Assembly: GCA_023014485.1 (NCBI GenBank)
Contig: JAJOZX010001574.1
Coordinates: 268,501-332,500 of the forward strand
Source: Bathynomus jamesi
Lineage: Eukaryota; Arthropoda; Malacostraca; Isopoda; Cirolanidae
DNA: 64,000 nt
Reading direction: 5' to 3'
Shown: piece by piece, positions 1 through 10,319 of the stretch
How the letters are laid out: each line of letters begins with the position of its first letter
Position numbering within the stretch: position 1 is the first letter of the stretch
Notes under the pieces: generated by a model
What the model was told of the DNA's origin: nothing
The model's database searches: none
The model's input: only the letters and a program-made list of their open reading frames with translations
Made by a program: the position numbers and the translations under genes

Positions 1-2142
1 CCGTTCGGGCTACGGAATGCTGCGCAAACCTTTCAGAGGTTTATAGATGAGGTCACCAGAGGCTTAGACTTTGTTTATGCCTACATCGATGATTTGCTTG
101 TGGCCAGCTCAACGGAAGAGGAACATAAGGAACATCTTTCACTCCTCTTTCAACGCTTAGAACAATATGGTGTTACTATTAATGCATCTAAGTGTGTGTT
201 TGCACAGCCAACCTTGGAATTTCTTGGTCACACGATTTCGCAGCACGGAATTACCCCCCTTCAGGACAAGTGTGAAGTGATAAAAAATTACCCTATGCCA
301 AGTAATCAGCGTGAGTTACGTCGGTTTCTAGGTTTGGTAAATTATTACCACAAGTTCATTAAAAACTGTGCTAGTGTTCTTGCTCCTCTACACGCTATGA
401 TCACACACAAACGCAAGGTAACGAAATTGGTATGGTGTAGCGATAGTTTACAGGCGTTCGACAATGCCAAAAATGCTATCAATAGTGCATTGTCTCTGTC
501 ATTTCCTATCAGTGATGCCCCCCTAACTCTGACGGTCGATGCCTCAGATGTTGCGATCGGTGGAGTGTTGGAACAAACCATTAACGGTCAACAAGCACCC
601 ATCGCGTTTTACTCGAAAAAGCTGCAGCCAGCCCAAACGCGTTATAGTGCTTTCGGACGTGAACTTCTTGCTATTTACTTAAACGTGACGTATTTTCAAC
701 ATTTCCTTGAAGGCCGAGAGTTTTGTGTTTTTACCGACCACAAACCTTTGGTCACTGTCTTCAATAAAAACAGCTGTAACCACTCTCCCAGAGTCATCAG
801 GCAACTCGATTATATCTCGCAATTTACCACAGATATCCGCCACATCAAAGGTGTCTGGAACACTCCAGCGGATGCACTTTCAAGAATAGAGATTACTTCT
901 GTTACCCTCAGCTCTACACTGTGGAATGCTATTGCACAGGATCAAGATAAGGATACGGAACTACAAGACCTGCTCAGAGAAGACTCCACTCACTCACTTT
1001 CCCTCAAGAAAATGAGTATGCCAGGATTGTCTGTGCCCCTCTATTGCGACGTATCAACAGCTGCTATTCGCCCTTATGTCCCTCCATGTCACAGACAAGC
1101 AGTCTTCGCGGATCTTCATAAGCCCTCCCATCCTGGTATCCGTGCTTCGCAACACCTGGTTACCTCTCGCTTTGTTTGGCCCTCGATGCGGAAGGATGTC
1201 AAACATTGGACCAAAACGTGCCTTGCCTGCCAGCGTGCCAAAGTCCAAAGGCACACCAGGTCCCCCTTTGACGCATTCCCGCCCCCATCCCAGCGATTTG
1301 AGGTAATTCATGTAGACATTGTTGGCCCTCTTCCAGTGATTCAAGGCCAACGTTATCTGCTCACCTGTCTCGACCGCTTTTCCAGATGGCCTGAAGCCAT
1401 CCCACTTCCTGATATCCAAGCGGACACTGTTGCAAGAGCCTTTCTTCATGGATGGGTATCAAGATTTGGATTGCCGACAAAAGTCATCACTGACCAAGGT
1501 CGCCAATTTGAGTCTTCGCTTTGGAAGAAGTTTACCAGCTTGTTGGGTACAGTACATGCGCATACCTGTGCGTATCATCCGCAAGCTAACGGCCTCGTCG
1601 AACGCTTCCATCGCCAGCTGAAGTCATCCCTTATGTGTCACGAAGACTCCCATTGGATGGATAAGCTTCCACTCGTGTTGCTTGGTATTCGCTCTGCATT
1701 TAAGAGTGATCTGAAGACTACAGCGGCTGAACTAGTCTATGGAACAACACTGCGGCTACCAGGTGGCTACTTCACTGCAGGGGATAAGTCATGTGATCCT
1801 ACGGAATTCGCTCAAACACTTTCCTCTCACATGCAGTCCCTTCAGCCTGTTCCCCCTCGATTGACTAGCCAACAGAACATCTTTGTTTCCCCAGCCCTCC
1901 AATCTTGCACCCACGTTTTCGTGCGTGTACCTGTCCCAAAACGGCCTCTCCAATGTCCATATGACGGACCCTATGAAGTTCTCCGACGTACGCGCAAATC
2001 ATTTCTCATCCAGCGCGGTTCCAAGGTCGACAAGGTTTCTATCGATCGTCTTAAGCCTGCGTTTTTGGAATCAACCTTAAGTGAGGTACAAGTAGCTACC
2101 AAAAAGGTTCAGCGGAAATCTGTGTCGTTCGGAACTCTTTGA
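1..2142 (+). CDS. pol: Ty3/Gypsy pol, 3' part (RT end, RNase H, integrase)
   Basis: The reading frame is open from base 1 to the TGA at 2140-2142 with no internal stop, so this is the C-terminal 713 residues of a Gypsy polyprotein cut by the window edge. The reverse transcriptase catalytic YIDD lies at 82-93. An RNase H domain follows (TVDASD near 531, FTDHKPL near 730). The integrase begins with an HHCC zinc finger near 1110-1235 and has a D,D,35,E triad: D in HVDIVGPL, D in ITDQGRQF, E in GLVERFHRQL, with 35 residues between the last two by my count. The enzyme would copy element RNA into DNA and insert it. The frame is intact here, so the element may be young, but gag, protease and most of RT are outside the window. 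Confidence 0.95.
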   Translation, partial: PFGLRNAAQTFQRFIDEVTRGLDFVYAYIDDLLVASSTEEEHKEHLSLLFQRLEQYGVTINASKCVFAQPTLEFLGHTISQHGITPLQDKCEVIKNYPMPSNQRELRRFLGLVNYYHKFIKNCASVLAPLHAMITHKRKVTKLVWCSDSLQAFDNAKNAINSALSLSFPISDAPLTLTVDASDVAIGGVLEQTINGQQAPIAFYSKKLQPAQTRYSAFGRELLAIYLNVTYFQHFLEGREFCVFTDHKPLVTVFNKNSCNHSPRVIRQLDYISQFTTDIRHIKGVWNTPADALSRIEITSVTLSSTLWNAIAQDQDKDTELQDLLREDSTHSLSLKKMSMPGLSVPLYCDVSTAAIRPYVPPCHRQAVFADLHKPSHPGIRASQHLVTSRFVWPSMRKDVKHWTKTCLACQRAKVQRHTRSPFDAFPPPSQRFEVIHVDIVGPLPVIQGQRYLLTCLDRFSRWPEAIPLPDIQADTVARAFLHGWVSRFGLPTKVITDQGRQFESSLWKKFTSLLGTVHAHTCAYHPQANGLVERFHRQLKSSLMCHEDSHWMDKLPLVLLGIRSAFKSDLKTTAAELVYGTTLRLPGGYFTAGDKSCDPTEFAQTLSSHMQSLQPVPPRLTSQQNIFVSPALQSCTHVFVRVPVPKRPLQCPYDGPYEVLRRTRKSFLIQRGSKVDKVSIDRLKPAFLESTLSEVQVATKKVQRKSVSFGTL

Positions 2143-2150
2143 ACTTCCTC

Positions 2151-2400
2151 TCTGGTGGGGAGTGTGTAGTGAATACTCTTATTTTAGTTTCAAGTTAAAT
2201 GTTAATTTTACCGTCTTGAATTTCGGAATAGATATAAATTCATTTTAAATTAGTTACCCCATTATAATTCAATTGTGAACCACATTAATACTAATTTTAT
2301 GTATACTATATTATTTTATTGTATGTAAACATAATTAATTATATCACAATTGTCAGTTAATTATTTATATTCAAATATTTATTTTAATCTAATACCATGT
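2151..2400 (+). repeat. Polypurine tract and start of Gypsy 3' LTR
   Basis: Directly after pol a purine-rich run (GGTGGGGAG, 2154-2162) is followed by TGTAGT at 2165, the usual Ty3/Gypsy arrangement of polypurine tract and LTR start. The AT-rich sequence beyond fits an LTR, but the 5' LTR is outside the window, so the end cannot be fixed; 2400 is a guess. From about 2440 to 2590 is a somewhat GC-richer stretch that I do not recognise. Confidence 0.45.
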
Positions 2401-2589
2401 CCATTTTACAAATAAATAATAGAAAACCAATGGTTATATTTTCCACCTTTGGTACTGTCGCAGTTTCGCCTAACGGACTCAATACGGCTAGTGAGATAAT
2501 CACTGGTTGGCACTTAACTAGCGGCAGTGCTTATGGCTACATCATCCAGGTTAACCTATACCGGATAGATGCGCTACGGTCCCAAGCCG

Positions 2590-3705
2590 TAGCTTGCCTA
2601 GGCCAACGACGACGACGTAAAACAACACATTCTTCAATTGGTAGAGCGTAGTCCTACTACTAGCTCACGAAGAATTTCTACACGTCTCGGTGTACCACAC
2701 ACAAGAGTATGGCGAACATTACGTGAGGAAGGCTTGCATCCACATCATATCCAGCGTGTACAACACCTTCAACAAGGAGACGCTGCCATGCGACTGGAAT
2801 TTTGTCATTGGGTAAATGCTAATCGCCGATTGCTTCGATTAATACTGTTCACCGATGAAGCGACTTTCACCCATGACGGTATCAACAACACTCGTAACTC
2901 TCATCGGTGGTCAGACGAAAATCCAAATGCCACTGTGGAAACAAATTTTCAGCATCGCTTCTCTGCCAATGTGTGGTGCGGTATCATCGATGATCAGCTA
3001 ATTGGCCCTGTTACTTTAGAGAATGGTCTTACAGGACAAAGTTACCTAGAATTTCTGCAAAATGAATTGCCAGGACTATTGGAGGATGTTCCTTTGGCTG
3101 CACGCGCTGGTATGTACTTTCAGCATGACGGAGCTCCTCCACATTCTACCCGTCTGGTGATGCAATACCTAAATCAAACTTTCCCTGGTCGATGGATCGG
3201 CCGCGGTGGTCCTATTCAATGGCCACCAAAGTCTCCAGACCTCTCTCCGTTAGGTTATTGTTTGTGGGGTGGATGAAAAGTCAAGTTCACAAAAGAAAGG
3301 TGGATACACGAGACGAATTGCTCGCACGCATTTTGGATGCTGCTACCCGCATAAAGGAACGTCAAGATCAACTCAGACGAACAATACGCGATCTTCGCAC
3401 ACGAGTTGCAAAGTGCATTAAGGTTGACGGTGGGATTTTCGAAAACGTATTGTAAACTGTAACAAATTTGTCATTTCTGTATCTGATACCATTCAAAATG
3501 CCAATGTTTAAACATTAAATGTTAGAAACAGTAATTGGTTTCTCTTTCTTGATTACCATAAACAATGCTTTTGTATTTGTAGATTCAAACAGCTCTATCT
3601 CCGTAACCATTCAGAATTAGACACATGTTAATATGAACTTTTTATATCACAATGACCGATATTATCACCTCCCGAAGTATTGACCTTTCCTCCTGAAACA
3701 CCCTG
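2590..3705 (+). pseudogene. Tc1/mariner-type transposase, copy 1 (frameshifted)
   Basis: A DDD-type transposase of the IS630/Tc1/mariner superfamily. An N-terminal helix-turn-helix region (SSRRISTRLGVPHTRVWRTL, near 2660-2720) precedes catalytic motifs FTDEATF, QHDGAPPH and SPDLSPL; the second and third Asp are separated by 36 residues by my count. The frame breaks near 3265-3276, right after CLWG, and resumes in another frame for the C-terminus ending at 3455 (GGIFENVL). A stop also interrupts the codons upstream of the helix-turn-helix. The right end, GAAACACCCTG at 3695-3705, is followed by T/TA-rich sequence and matches the end of the copy at 17.38 kb. No matching left terminal repeat was found. 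Confidence 0.85.
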
Positions 3706-3712
3706 TGTATAT

Positions 3713-3918
3713 ATATATAGATCTTTTAAACTATTTCCCCCCCAACATACTCTTTTCAACAATCACCACCCGAATGTTGATCTTTTCATCTATATCCCCC
3801 CCAAAGTTTAAACTGCAAATTAACCAAAATAAGATAAGAAAACAATAACAACAAATTTATTATTTATTGCAAACATATAATAAATAGAGAACCATTATTT
3901 ACATAGGATAAAATTTGA
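3713..3918. other. Unannotated AT-rich stretch
   Basis: Short (TA)n at 3708-3719, then C-rich runs in AT-rich sequence. No coding frame or known repeat recognised. Confidence 0.5.
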
Positions 3919-4077
3919 ATGCCCGGTTAGGTCAACTGTACGCCCTTGACGATTGGTTAGGTTTAGTCGTGATATTTGCGTGCGTTAGTTTTAACGAAAA
4001 TATCACGACTAACCTAACCAATCGTCAAGGGCGTACAGTTGACCTAACCGGGCATGCAATGAACATAACCGGGCATT
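3919..4077. repeat. Foldback hairpin related to the palindromic MITE family
   Basis: Left arm from 3919 and right arm ending at 4054 are reverse complements over about 58 bp, with a single-base gap, around a loop near 3979-3997. A second copy of the distal motif (TAACCGGGCATTCAA) follows to 4080. The segments TATCACGAC, CTAACCTAACCAATCGTC and AAGGGCGTACAGTT recur in the 203-bp palindromes at 19.6, 24.2 and 28.3 kb, but here the arrangement is turned inside out: the sequence that forms the loop there lies in the arms here. Confidence 0.85.
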
Positions 4078-4139
4078 CAATACTTTTGGGGGTAAGTATT
4101 TTATATATTTCCCAAATGAGCTGGGGTATCGATGTCTAT

Positions 4140-4345
4140 TACTCCAGGTTAGGCTAGGCTAGGATAGGTTAGGTCAGGTGGATTAGGCGATGGATAGATG
4201 GGTGGTTGGTTTAGAGCCGAAGTGGGGTGGTTTGGTTGATTGGCTTAGGTCTGAGGTGGGTTGGTTTGTTGGGTGGGATAGGTCTGAGTTTGGGTGGCTT
4301 GGTTGCTTGGTTTAGGGCTGAGCTCGGGTGATCCTCCATTACTCT
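4140..4345. repeat. Degenerate GGTTAGG / GGTTTGG-rich tandem repeat
   Basis: Starts with runs resembling TTAGG/TAGGC units (4147-4180) and continues as diverged repeats of about 55 bp containing GGTTGGTTT, GGTCTGAG and GGGTGG. No coding potential. It resembles decayed telomere-type simple sequence, but units are too diverged to be sure. Confidence 0.5.
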
Positions 4346-4637
4346 TTCAATTTTCTACTTTTTAGCGGGTGGATCTCCTAAACCTCTTCGCTATGTCCCT
4401 TTTCCCCCTCCTTGCATTGCAATGTAGCAAATGTTGAGCCAATGTTGCAATGCAATTGAAAGTGCACTCTACCTAAATGCGTCCATACTACTAAACCTAA
4501 AACCATAATTTGTACACATCCAAAAAAAACTAAATATTTTTCGTTTTTAGTCCGAATGGATATTTGATAATTTTGAAGGTTTGTGGCTTATATATTAATT
4601 ATTTACATCACAATGCATAATCTAGCAAAATAATTAC

Positions 4638-4852
4638 CATTGCTTCTTTGGCTAGATGTGCCCCCTTCGGTAAGATCCATCTTAGTTCATTCTGATTAAC
4701 CAATTCATGCATATTTCTAAAGGGAATGTGTACTTTTGGAATGACAAGAGAAGCCTTCAAGTTGCATTTGTAACTCAGCATCAAGAATAATGCCACAATG
4801 AGCCAAACACCAACCAGAATTCTTTGGGGCCTTTCCGAAGGATTAGGTATTG
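4638..4852 (-). CDS. Ionotropic receptor exon: M3 and start of second ligand-binding lobe
   Basis: On the minus strand a pyrimidine-rich acceptor (TTTATTTTCAAAG) precedes an exon of 215 bp ending at a GTAATT donor. It starts with two bases that complete a codon begun by the single G left by the exon at 27517-27596, then runs open for 71 codons. The protein has the IR pattern after the pore: IPNPSERPQR, a hydrophobic M3 (LVGVWLIVALFLMLSY), the post-M3 motif NLKASLVIPK in place of the iGluR SYTANLAAFLT, and RWILPKGAH typical of the beginning of the S2 lobe. Such receptors are tetrameric cation channels of the plasma membrane, used in chemosensation in arthropods. Family assignment rests on recognised pattern, not on a search. 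The rest of S2, M4 and the C-terminus must lie left of the window. Confidence 0.8.
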
Positions 4853-5221
4853 CTTTGAAAATAAAGAAACTACTATTACTTTATGCTAAGTTTAAATTTT
4901 AATACCAAAAGTGTAAGTGCAGTCTGTTTGCACACCCGTTTGATTTTCTGTATTCTGTATTGTGTTAATTAACTTAATAATACTATTCAAAAGTGCCAGA
5001 AATTGGTACAGTGCTCAGGACAAACCTCAGTGTCTTCATTTCGTTTATTGGGAAATTGTGTTACCCACTGAGCTCCGGAGGATGACGTTAATTAGCCTAA
5101 GTTAGAATTTAAAAGAATTTTCTTTGATCTTTTACAGTTATGGACTTTAGTTTAAGAAGAATATGTCAATAAAATTTCAGACATACATTCCCGTAGCTAA
5201 GTATTTGGTTTACATACAGTA
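4853..5221. other. Intron sequence, nothing recognised
   Basis: AT-rich sequence between the M3 exon and a mariner element. It is intron of the putative receptor gene. No repeat or coding frame recognised. Confidence 0.5.
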
Positions 5222-6164
5222 CAGTGTGTCCGTAAAGTCATGGTGGGATTTTAAATAGCTATATTATTGCAACGAAACATGATAATGAGATGAAAAAAAG
5301 GCAAATTGAAGAACAACTCTAAAAGAATAACTTTATTTAACGTAGTTCGATATGGGCTCCTCTGGTAGCCCTGCAGACATCTAGGCGGTGATGTGTGTCC
5401 GTAAAGTCATGGTGGGATTTTAAATTGCTATATTATTGCAACGAAACATGATAATGAGATGAAACAATGCCAAATTTAAGAACAACTCTCAAAGTTGTAT
5501 CTTGTAGTTAGTCTAGGCTAAGCTTAACCTTTATCTCGTAGTTAGTCTAGGCTGTCCACATGCCTATGTTGAACATGAGCGTAATAGCCCGAAAGTTAAT
5601 GTGTGGTGTGCTCTAGCACGAGATCGAGTGATTGGCCCATTTTTCTTCGCGGAACCCAGTGTGACGTCACACAACTACCTCGCTATGTTGGAACATTTTG
5701 CAGTACCCCAATTTATTGACAATAATGTCATCTTTCAGCAAGATGGTGCTCCTCCGCACTATGCCAACGTTGTTCGAGAATTCCTTAATGAAAAATTTCC
5801 ACAGAGATGGATAGGAAGAGGAGGATGGAAGCCATGGCCTCCACGCTCTCCGGACCTGACACCTTTGGACTTTTATTTGTGGGGGTTACGTCAAGCAAAG
5901 CGTGTACAGTGTACCCATTAGGGATGTTCATCACTTGCACGAGCGAATCACGGAAGCTATCGCATGTTCTTGGGCGTGTGTGGCTGGAATTGAATCACCG
6001 CCTAGATGTCTGCAGGGCTACCAGAGGAGCCCATATCGAACTACGTTAAATAAAGTTATTCTTTTAGAGTTGTTCTTCAATTTGCCTTTTTTTCATCTCA
6101 TTATCATGTTTCGTTGCAATAATATAGCTATTTAAAATCCCACCATGACTTTACGGACACACTG
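5222..6164 (+). mobile_element. Mariner-like element with extra inverted end, TA flanked
   Basis: Terminal repeats starting CAGTGTGTCCGTAAAGTCAT at 5222 and its complement ending at 6164 are flanked by TA on both sides, as expected for Tc1/mariner. The left end is unusual: 5222-5391 is the reverse complement of the last 170 bp (5995-6164), including the end of the transposase gene, and a second ordinary left terminus starts near 5393. The element is thus a foldback with 170-bp arms. The transposase between is deleted at its N-terminus. Confidence 0.85.
5590..6050 (+). pseudogene. Mariner-type transposase, copy 2 (N-truncated, frameshifted)
   Basis: Begins at NVWCALARDRVIGPFFFAEP and keeps the second and third catalytic motifs (QQDGAPPH, SPDLTPLDFYLWG; 36 residues between the two Asp). 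The first catalytic Asp and DNA-binding domain are missing. After FYLWG the frame shifts at least twice; the C-terminus (NHRLDVCRATRGAHIELR) ends at 6049. It cannot encode a working transposase. Confidence 0.85.
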
Positions 6165-6600
6165 TATATTCAAAACTTTGTCAAATTAAACTAAAAGATT
6201 CAATATAATTATGATTTTTAATATAGCTCAACATTATAGGTTATATTAAAAAAAAGTGAGTTTTTATAAAAAATAAAAAATTTAACCCTTGTGGATCAAG
6301 CAGTATGGAAACATCCATGCACAGCAAAGTGTAGGGAATAAATGGGGATGTATTAAAAAAAGGGGGACGAAGTGGAGAAGTGGGTAAACGAAGGTAAAAA
6401 AGTAGAAACGATAAAGGGAGACCAGGGTAAAAGAGTATAAACTGAAAAATGGGCTCTGCTGTCATTAGGTTTGATCTAAAAAGGTCATGAACAGTTACAG
6501 ATGATTAATTGTTATGTGCCAGGTTATTAATAGTTTTAGTTTCCAAAGAAAGACTTGGAATAGAACTTATCATTCACTTGAAGGAGTAGAAAGAAATTAT
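6165..6600. other. Intron sequence, nothing recognised
   Basis: AT-rich sequence with purine-rich stretches (6340-6440) and a short ATT run at 6597-6614. No supported feature. Confidence 0.4.
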
Positions 6601-6614
6601 TATTATTATTATTA

Positions 6615-7075
6615 CTAGTACAGTTCCCGTCGCTTCGCTGACGGTTAGACAGGCTAAACTACACAAAAGAACGCAGCCGTGAAAATTTTGAGCTTCACAT
6701 TGTGTCAACATTTCTGAATCTGGTATCTCCCAAAACCTCCTCACCCCCATTCATGCAACTTGGGGCTAACCCCCTCCCCCATTACCCCCACCCCCTCCCC
6801 ATTACCCCACCCCTCCCCCATTACCCCCACCCCCACCCTTCCCCTATTACTGCCCGGGATAAATTTCACAAACAGACAAAAAGACAGGCTAAACTACAGA
6901 AAAGAACACAGTCATGAAAATCTTGAGTTTCACATTTCCGCCCGTAATACAATTTCTGAATTTTTTTCTCACAATTTTTTCTCACAATTTCTGAAAGTGT
7001 GACGGACGGACGGACAGACGGACAGCTCTCTTATTATAGTATAGACTAGCAGAGATACCCGGCGTTGCCCGGGAT
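6615..7075 (+). repeat. GC-hairpin interspersed repeat (copy 1)
   Basis: Contains small GC-rich hairpins (CCGTCGCTTCGCTGACGG at 6627; CCCGGCGTTGCCCGGG at 7056), a motif AAGAACGCAGCCGTGAAAAT that recurs near 6902 and 8871, and a C-rich tract with CATGCAACTTGGGGCTAACC (near 6750-6770) that recurs at 59.2 kb (inverted) and 60.6 kb. A (GGAC)n-type run is at 7001-7023. These pieces look like retroposon ends, but I cannot name the family; no coding frame is present. Confidence 0.6.
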
Positions 7076-7294
7076 GTAAGGGTGTGTCAAAATAAGGTAA
7101 AAAGATGAACAAAACTAAATGAACACATAAACACAAAGTTTTGGTAATTGTTTTTATTCCTTGAAAACATCAGACATTTTGTAGCACTTCAGTGTAAACA
7201 ATGTTACGTGTTTTTCCATTGGGTGTCAAAACATAAAGATTGCGAGGTGTTCCAACTTTTTTGGGCCATTGTCACCCATAGCAAAAGTCACACT

Positions 7295-7510
7295 CAAATG
7301 TCAAAATGCAAAAACTTATTCCTTAAACTTATATTTTAAAAAGTTCTCGAAAATAATGATTTTAAGCTTTTTTTGTGTCAAAATGCAAAAACTTATTCCT
7401 TAACCTTATATTTTAAAAAGTTTTCGAAAATAATGATTTTAAGCTTTTTTGTGTTAAAATGAAAAAACTTATTCCTTAACCTTATATTTTAAAAAGTTCT
7501 CGAAAATTTT
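7295..7510. repeat. 77-bp tandem repeat, nearly three copies
   Basis: A unit beginning TCAAAATGCAAAAACTTATT and containing AAAAAGTTCTCGAAAATAAT recurs at about 7299, 7377 and 7454 with few differences. Non-coding. Confidence 0.85.
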
Positions 7511-7596
7511 GAAACTTTTATGCACACCATTAGATTCCATTTAAATCCCGTGACTTTATGCCGTCATTCAAAACTAAAAAAGATTTTAATGTATCA

Positions 7597-8640
7597 TTTA
7601 CTAAATAAAACTGTCTAGTCTACCTACCTACTGTACCTACCTACTGTACCTACCTACCTACCTACCTACTGTACCTACCTACTGTACCTACCTACCTACC
7701 TACCTACCTACTGTACCTACCCATTTACTAAATAAAACTGTCTAGTCTACCTACCTACTGTACCTACCTACTGTACCTACCTACCTACCTACCTACTGTA
7801 CCTACCTACCTACCTACCTACCTACCTACTGTACCTACCTACTGTACCTACCCATTTACTAAATAAAACTGTCTAGTCTACCTACCTACTGTACCTACCT
7901 ACTGTACCTACCTACCTACCTACCTACTGTACCTACCTACTGTACCTACCTACCTACCTACCTACCTACCTACTGTACCTACCCATTTACTAAATAAAAC
8001 TGTCTAGTCTACCTACCTACTGTACCTACCTACTGTACCTACCTACCTACCTACCTACTGTACCTACCTACTGTACCTACCTACCTACCTACCTACCTAC
8101 CTACTGTACTACTACCTGTACATGTACCTACCTACCTACCTACCTACCTACCTACTGTACCTACCTACTGTACCTACCCATTTACTAAATAAAACTGTCT
8201 AGTCTACCTACCTACTGTACCTACCTACTGTACCTACCTACCTACTGTACCTACCTACTGTACCTACCTACTGTACCTACCCATTTACTAAATAAAACTG
8301 TCTAGTCTACCTACCTACTGTACCTACCTACTGTACCTACCTACTGTCTAGTCTACCTACCTACTGTACCTACCTACCTACCTACTGTACCTACCTACCT
8401 ACTGTACCTACCTACTGTACCTACCTACCTACCTACTGTACCTACCTACCTACTGTACCTACCTACTGTACCTACCTACCTACTGTACCTACCTACTGTA
8501 CCCACCTACCTACCTACCTACTGTACCTACCTACTGTACCTACCTGCCTACCTACCTACCTACCTACCTACCTACTGTACCTACCTGCCTACCTACCTAC
8601 CTACCTACCTACCTACTGTACCTACCTACTGTGCACACCA
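7597..8640. repeat. CTAC satellite with higher-order unit
   Basis: About 1 kb of CTAC repeats punctuated by CTACTGTAC. A conserved phrase CATTTACTAAATAAAACTGT followed by CTAGTC recurs at about 7590, 7720, 7852, 7984, 8188 and 8285, giving a higher-order unit of about 100-200 bp. The array must have grown by both slippage and unequal exchange. Confidence 0.95.
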
Positions 8641-8749
8641 TTAGATTCCCCGTGAAAAGTTATATCTGATTCACTACCTTAAACACTATTTGGTGCAGCC
8701 ATATTCATTTCAATAGAGAACAAACAAACAGACAAACAAACAAACTTCC

Positions 8750-9070
8750 TCTTTTATATATATAAGATTATACTAGCTAAAGTGAGCCCTACGCGCTCAT
8801 TTAGCTAGACCTGCAGTCCTGGGGCCTTCGGCCCCCCGCTAATTATTGGGGGTTTAATAAAACTATAGAAAAGAACGCAGCCATGAAAATCTTAAGCTTC
8901 ACATCTGAACCCATTCTGTCAAGATTGTGAAGCTGCATTTAAAATCTAAGTTCCTCGTGAACTTAAAGTAAATGTTAAGCTTTCGCTGCCTCAATAATTT
9001 TTTCCAAAATCTTCGGTATGAAATTATTTACTGCAGCTTTTTCCACAGATAGATAGGTAGAGAGACGGGC
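8750..9070 (+). repeat. GC-hairpin interspersed repeat fragments (copy 2)
   Basis: Hairpin GGGGCCTTCGGCCCC near 8820 and the phrase GAAAAGAACGCAGCCATGAA near 8867 link this to the repeat at 6.6 kb. The left edge is TATATATAAG and the right edge is not defined. Confidence 0.5.
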
Positions 9071-9548
9071 AGAATCAGCTCCATTCTTGTAAGGATTATT
9101 ATTATTATTTACTTCATTTATTATACCTATTTCTCGCCCATGTTTCTCTAACCATGTTTATATATTTGTAACCATAGTAAATTACATAGTTACAAAACAG
9201 GTTCAAATGTTCAGTCTAGAAATAACTTTTTCCTGTATTTATAATATTCAAGTACACTTTAATACTCTCTCAGAGTACTATGATGTCTATCATTTCGCCT
9301 TTTCGCTTATTTCAATGTACGAGCAGCTCGCAGCAGCATTGCCAAGCAAATATGGGGTCAATGTCAGTACAATGACCCCTACGAGGCTTCCGTACGTTGG
9401 TCATCACCACTGAAGGCAACAACGCTACGTGTTAGCCTGATACAAAGAATATCCAAACCCGTATAATTTTTCGCGCAATTCGTTAGTTTGTATTGTAGAC
9501 ATCTCCAGTTATTATTAAGGCTGGTGCATGGTTCTTCAGGAGCAAGAT

Positions 9549-9658
9549 GCGCCGCAAGTTTGTGTCTTCTCCCTGAGGTAGCAAAACTATAACTTTATAA
9601 ATCACAGTCATAATCATGCTACCTCAGGCTTGCTCTACACAAACTGGACCTAAAACTA
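9549..9658 (+). repeat. Short inverted repeat containing CTGAGGTAGCA
   Basis: AGTTTGTGT and CCTGAGGTAGCA are matched by TGCTACCTCAGG and ACACAAACT around a loop of about 33 nt, with an asymmetric internal loop between the two stem blocks. The left arm contains the eight-base let-7 seed-like string TGAGGTAG, but the following bases do not match let-7. Most likely a small foldback or chance hairpin. Confidence 0.5.
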
Positions 9659-9659
9659 C

Positions 9660-10316
9660 GAGCATCTGCATTTGCAAACCGTCCGCATGCAGGCCTTTAT
9701 TTATTTAAGAATGATAGTTTTTATATATCCGCAGACTGAACACGGAAATAAACTGTATTTCTAAACTCAGACAGCGTAAAATTTAAAGAAGACTACTCCT
9801 GAAGGTGGAATAATTTCTCGGGAAAAAAAACCTGGAACAAAAATCGGAAAACCTTTAATGTCTTATCTTTTTTCTATATTCTGTAGTTACAATTTCAATA
9901 TTTCTCTAATTTATTTTCTCGTTCTTATTACTGCATGTATCATTGGGTTTTATTACCACTAATATTAATATTATTATCGTGATTATTACCATTACTACTC
10001 CTGTCATTATTATTGTCGTTATTATAACTATTATTATTATCCTCATTACTATTGTTATTATTCTTTTATTGTTAATCCCAGAGAGATTACTTTTGTTTTC
10101 CTCACTCAAGTTCCATTTTAACTGTTTAGTTTTCATTTTCCTTCGACTGTTGCAATTTTATTCTTTGTCTTTTTTCGAAACTTATCTTTTTATTTTTAAG
10201 CAACCAACTAAATTTTGCTTTCTTCTACGCTTGTATTTCTCTCCACGTTCGCATTTCCATATCTCATTATATACTAATTTTATGTGCTCAAAGTTGCTTT
10301 CTTAATGTACAGTTAC
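9660..10316. other. AT-rich stretch with imperfect ATT microsatellite
   Basis: 9950-10070 is an imperfect (ATT)n tract. The remainder is AT-rich intron sequence with no recognised feature. Confidence 0.6.
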
Positions 10317-10319
10317 GCT

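Noticed and set aside
7597..8640. Possible CRISPR-like array of regularly spaced repeats
   Set aside because: The spacers are themselves CTAC repeats, not unique sequence, and the context is eukaryotic.
9906..10305. 120-codon hydrophobic frame (Ile/Thr-rich)
   Set aside because: It is the translation of an imperfect ATT microsatellite and AT-rich flank.
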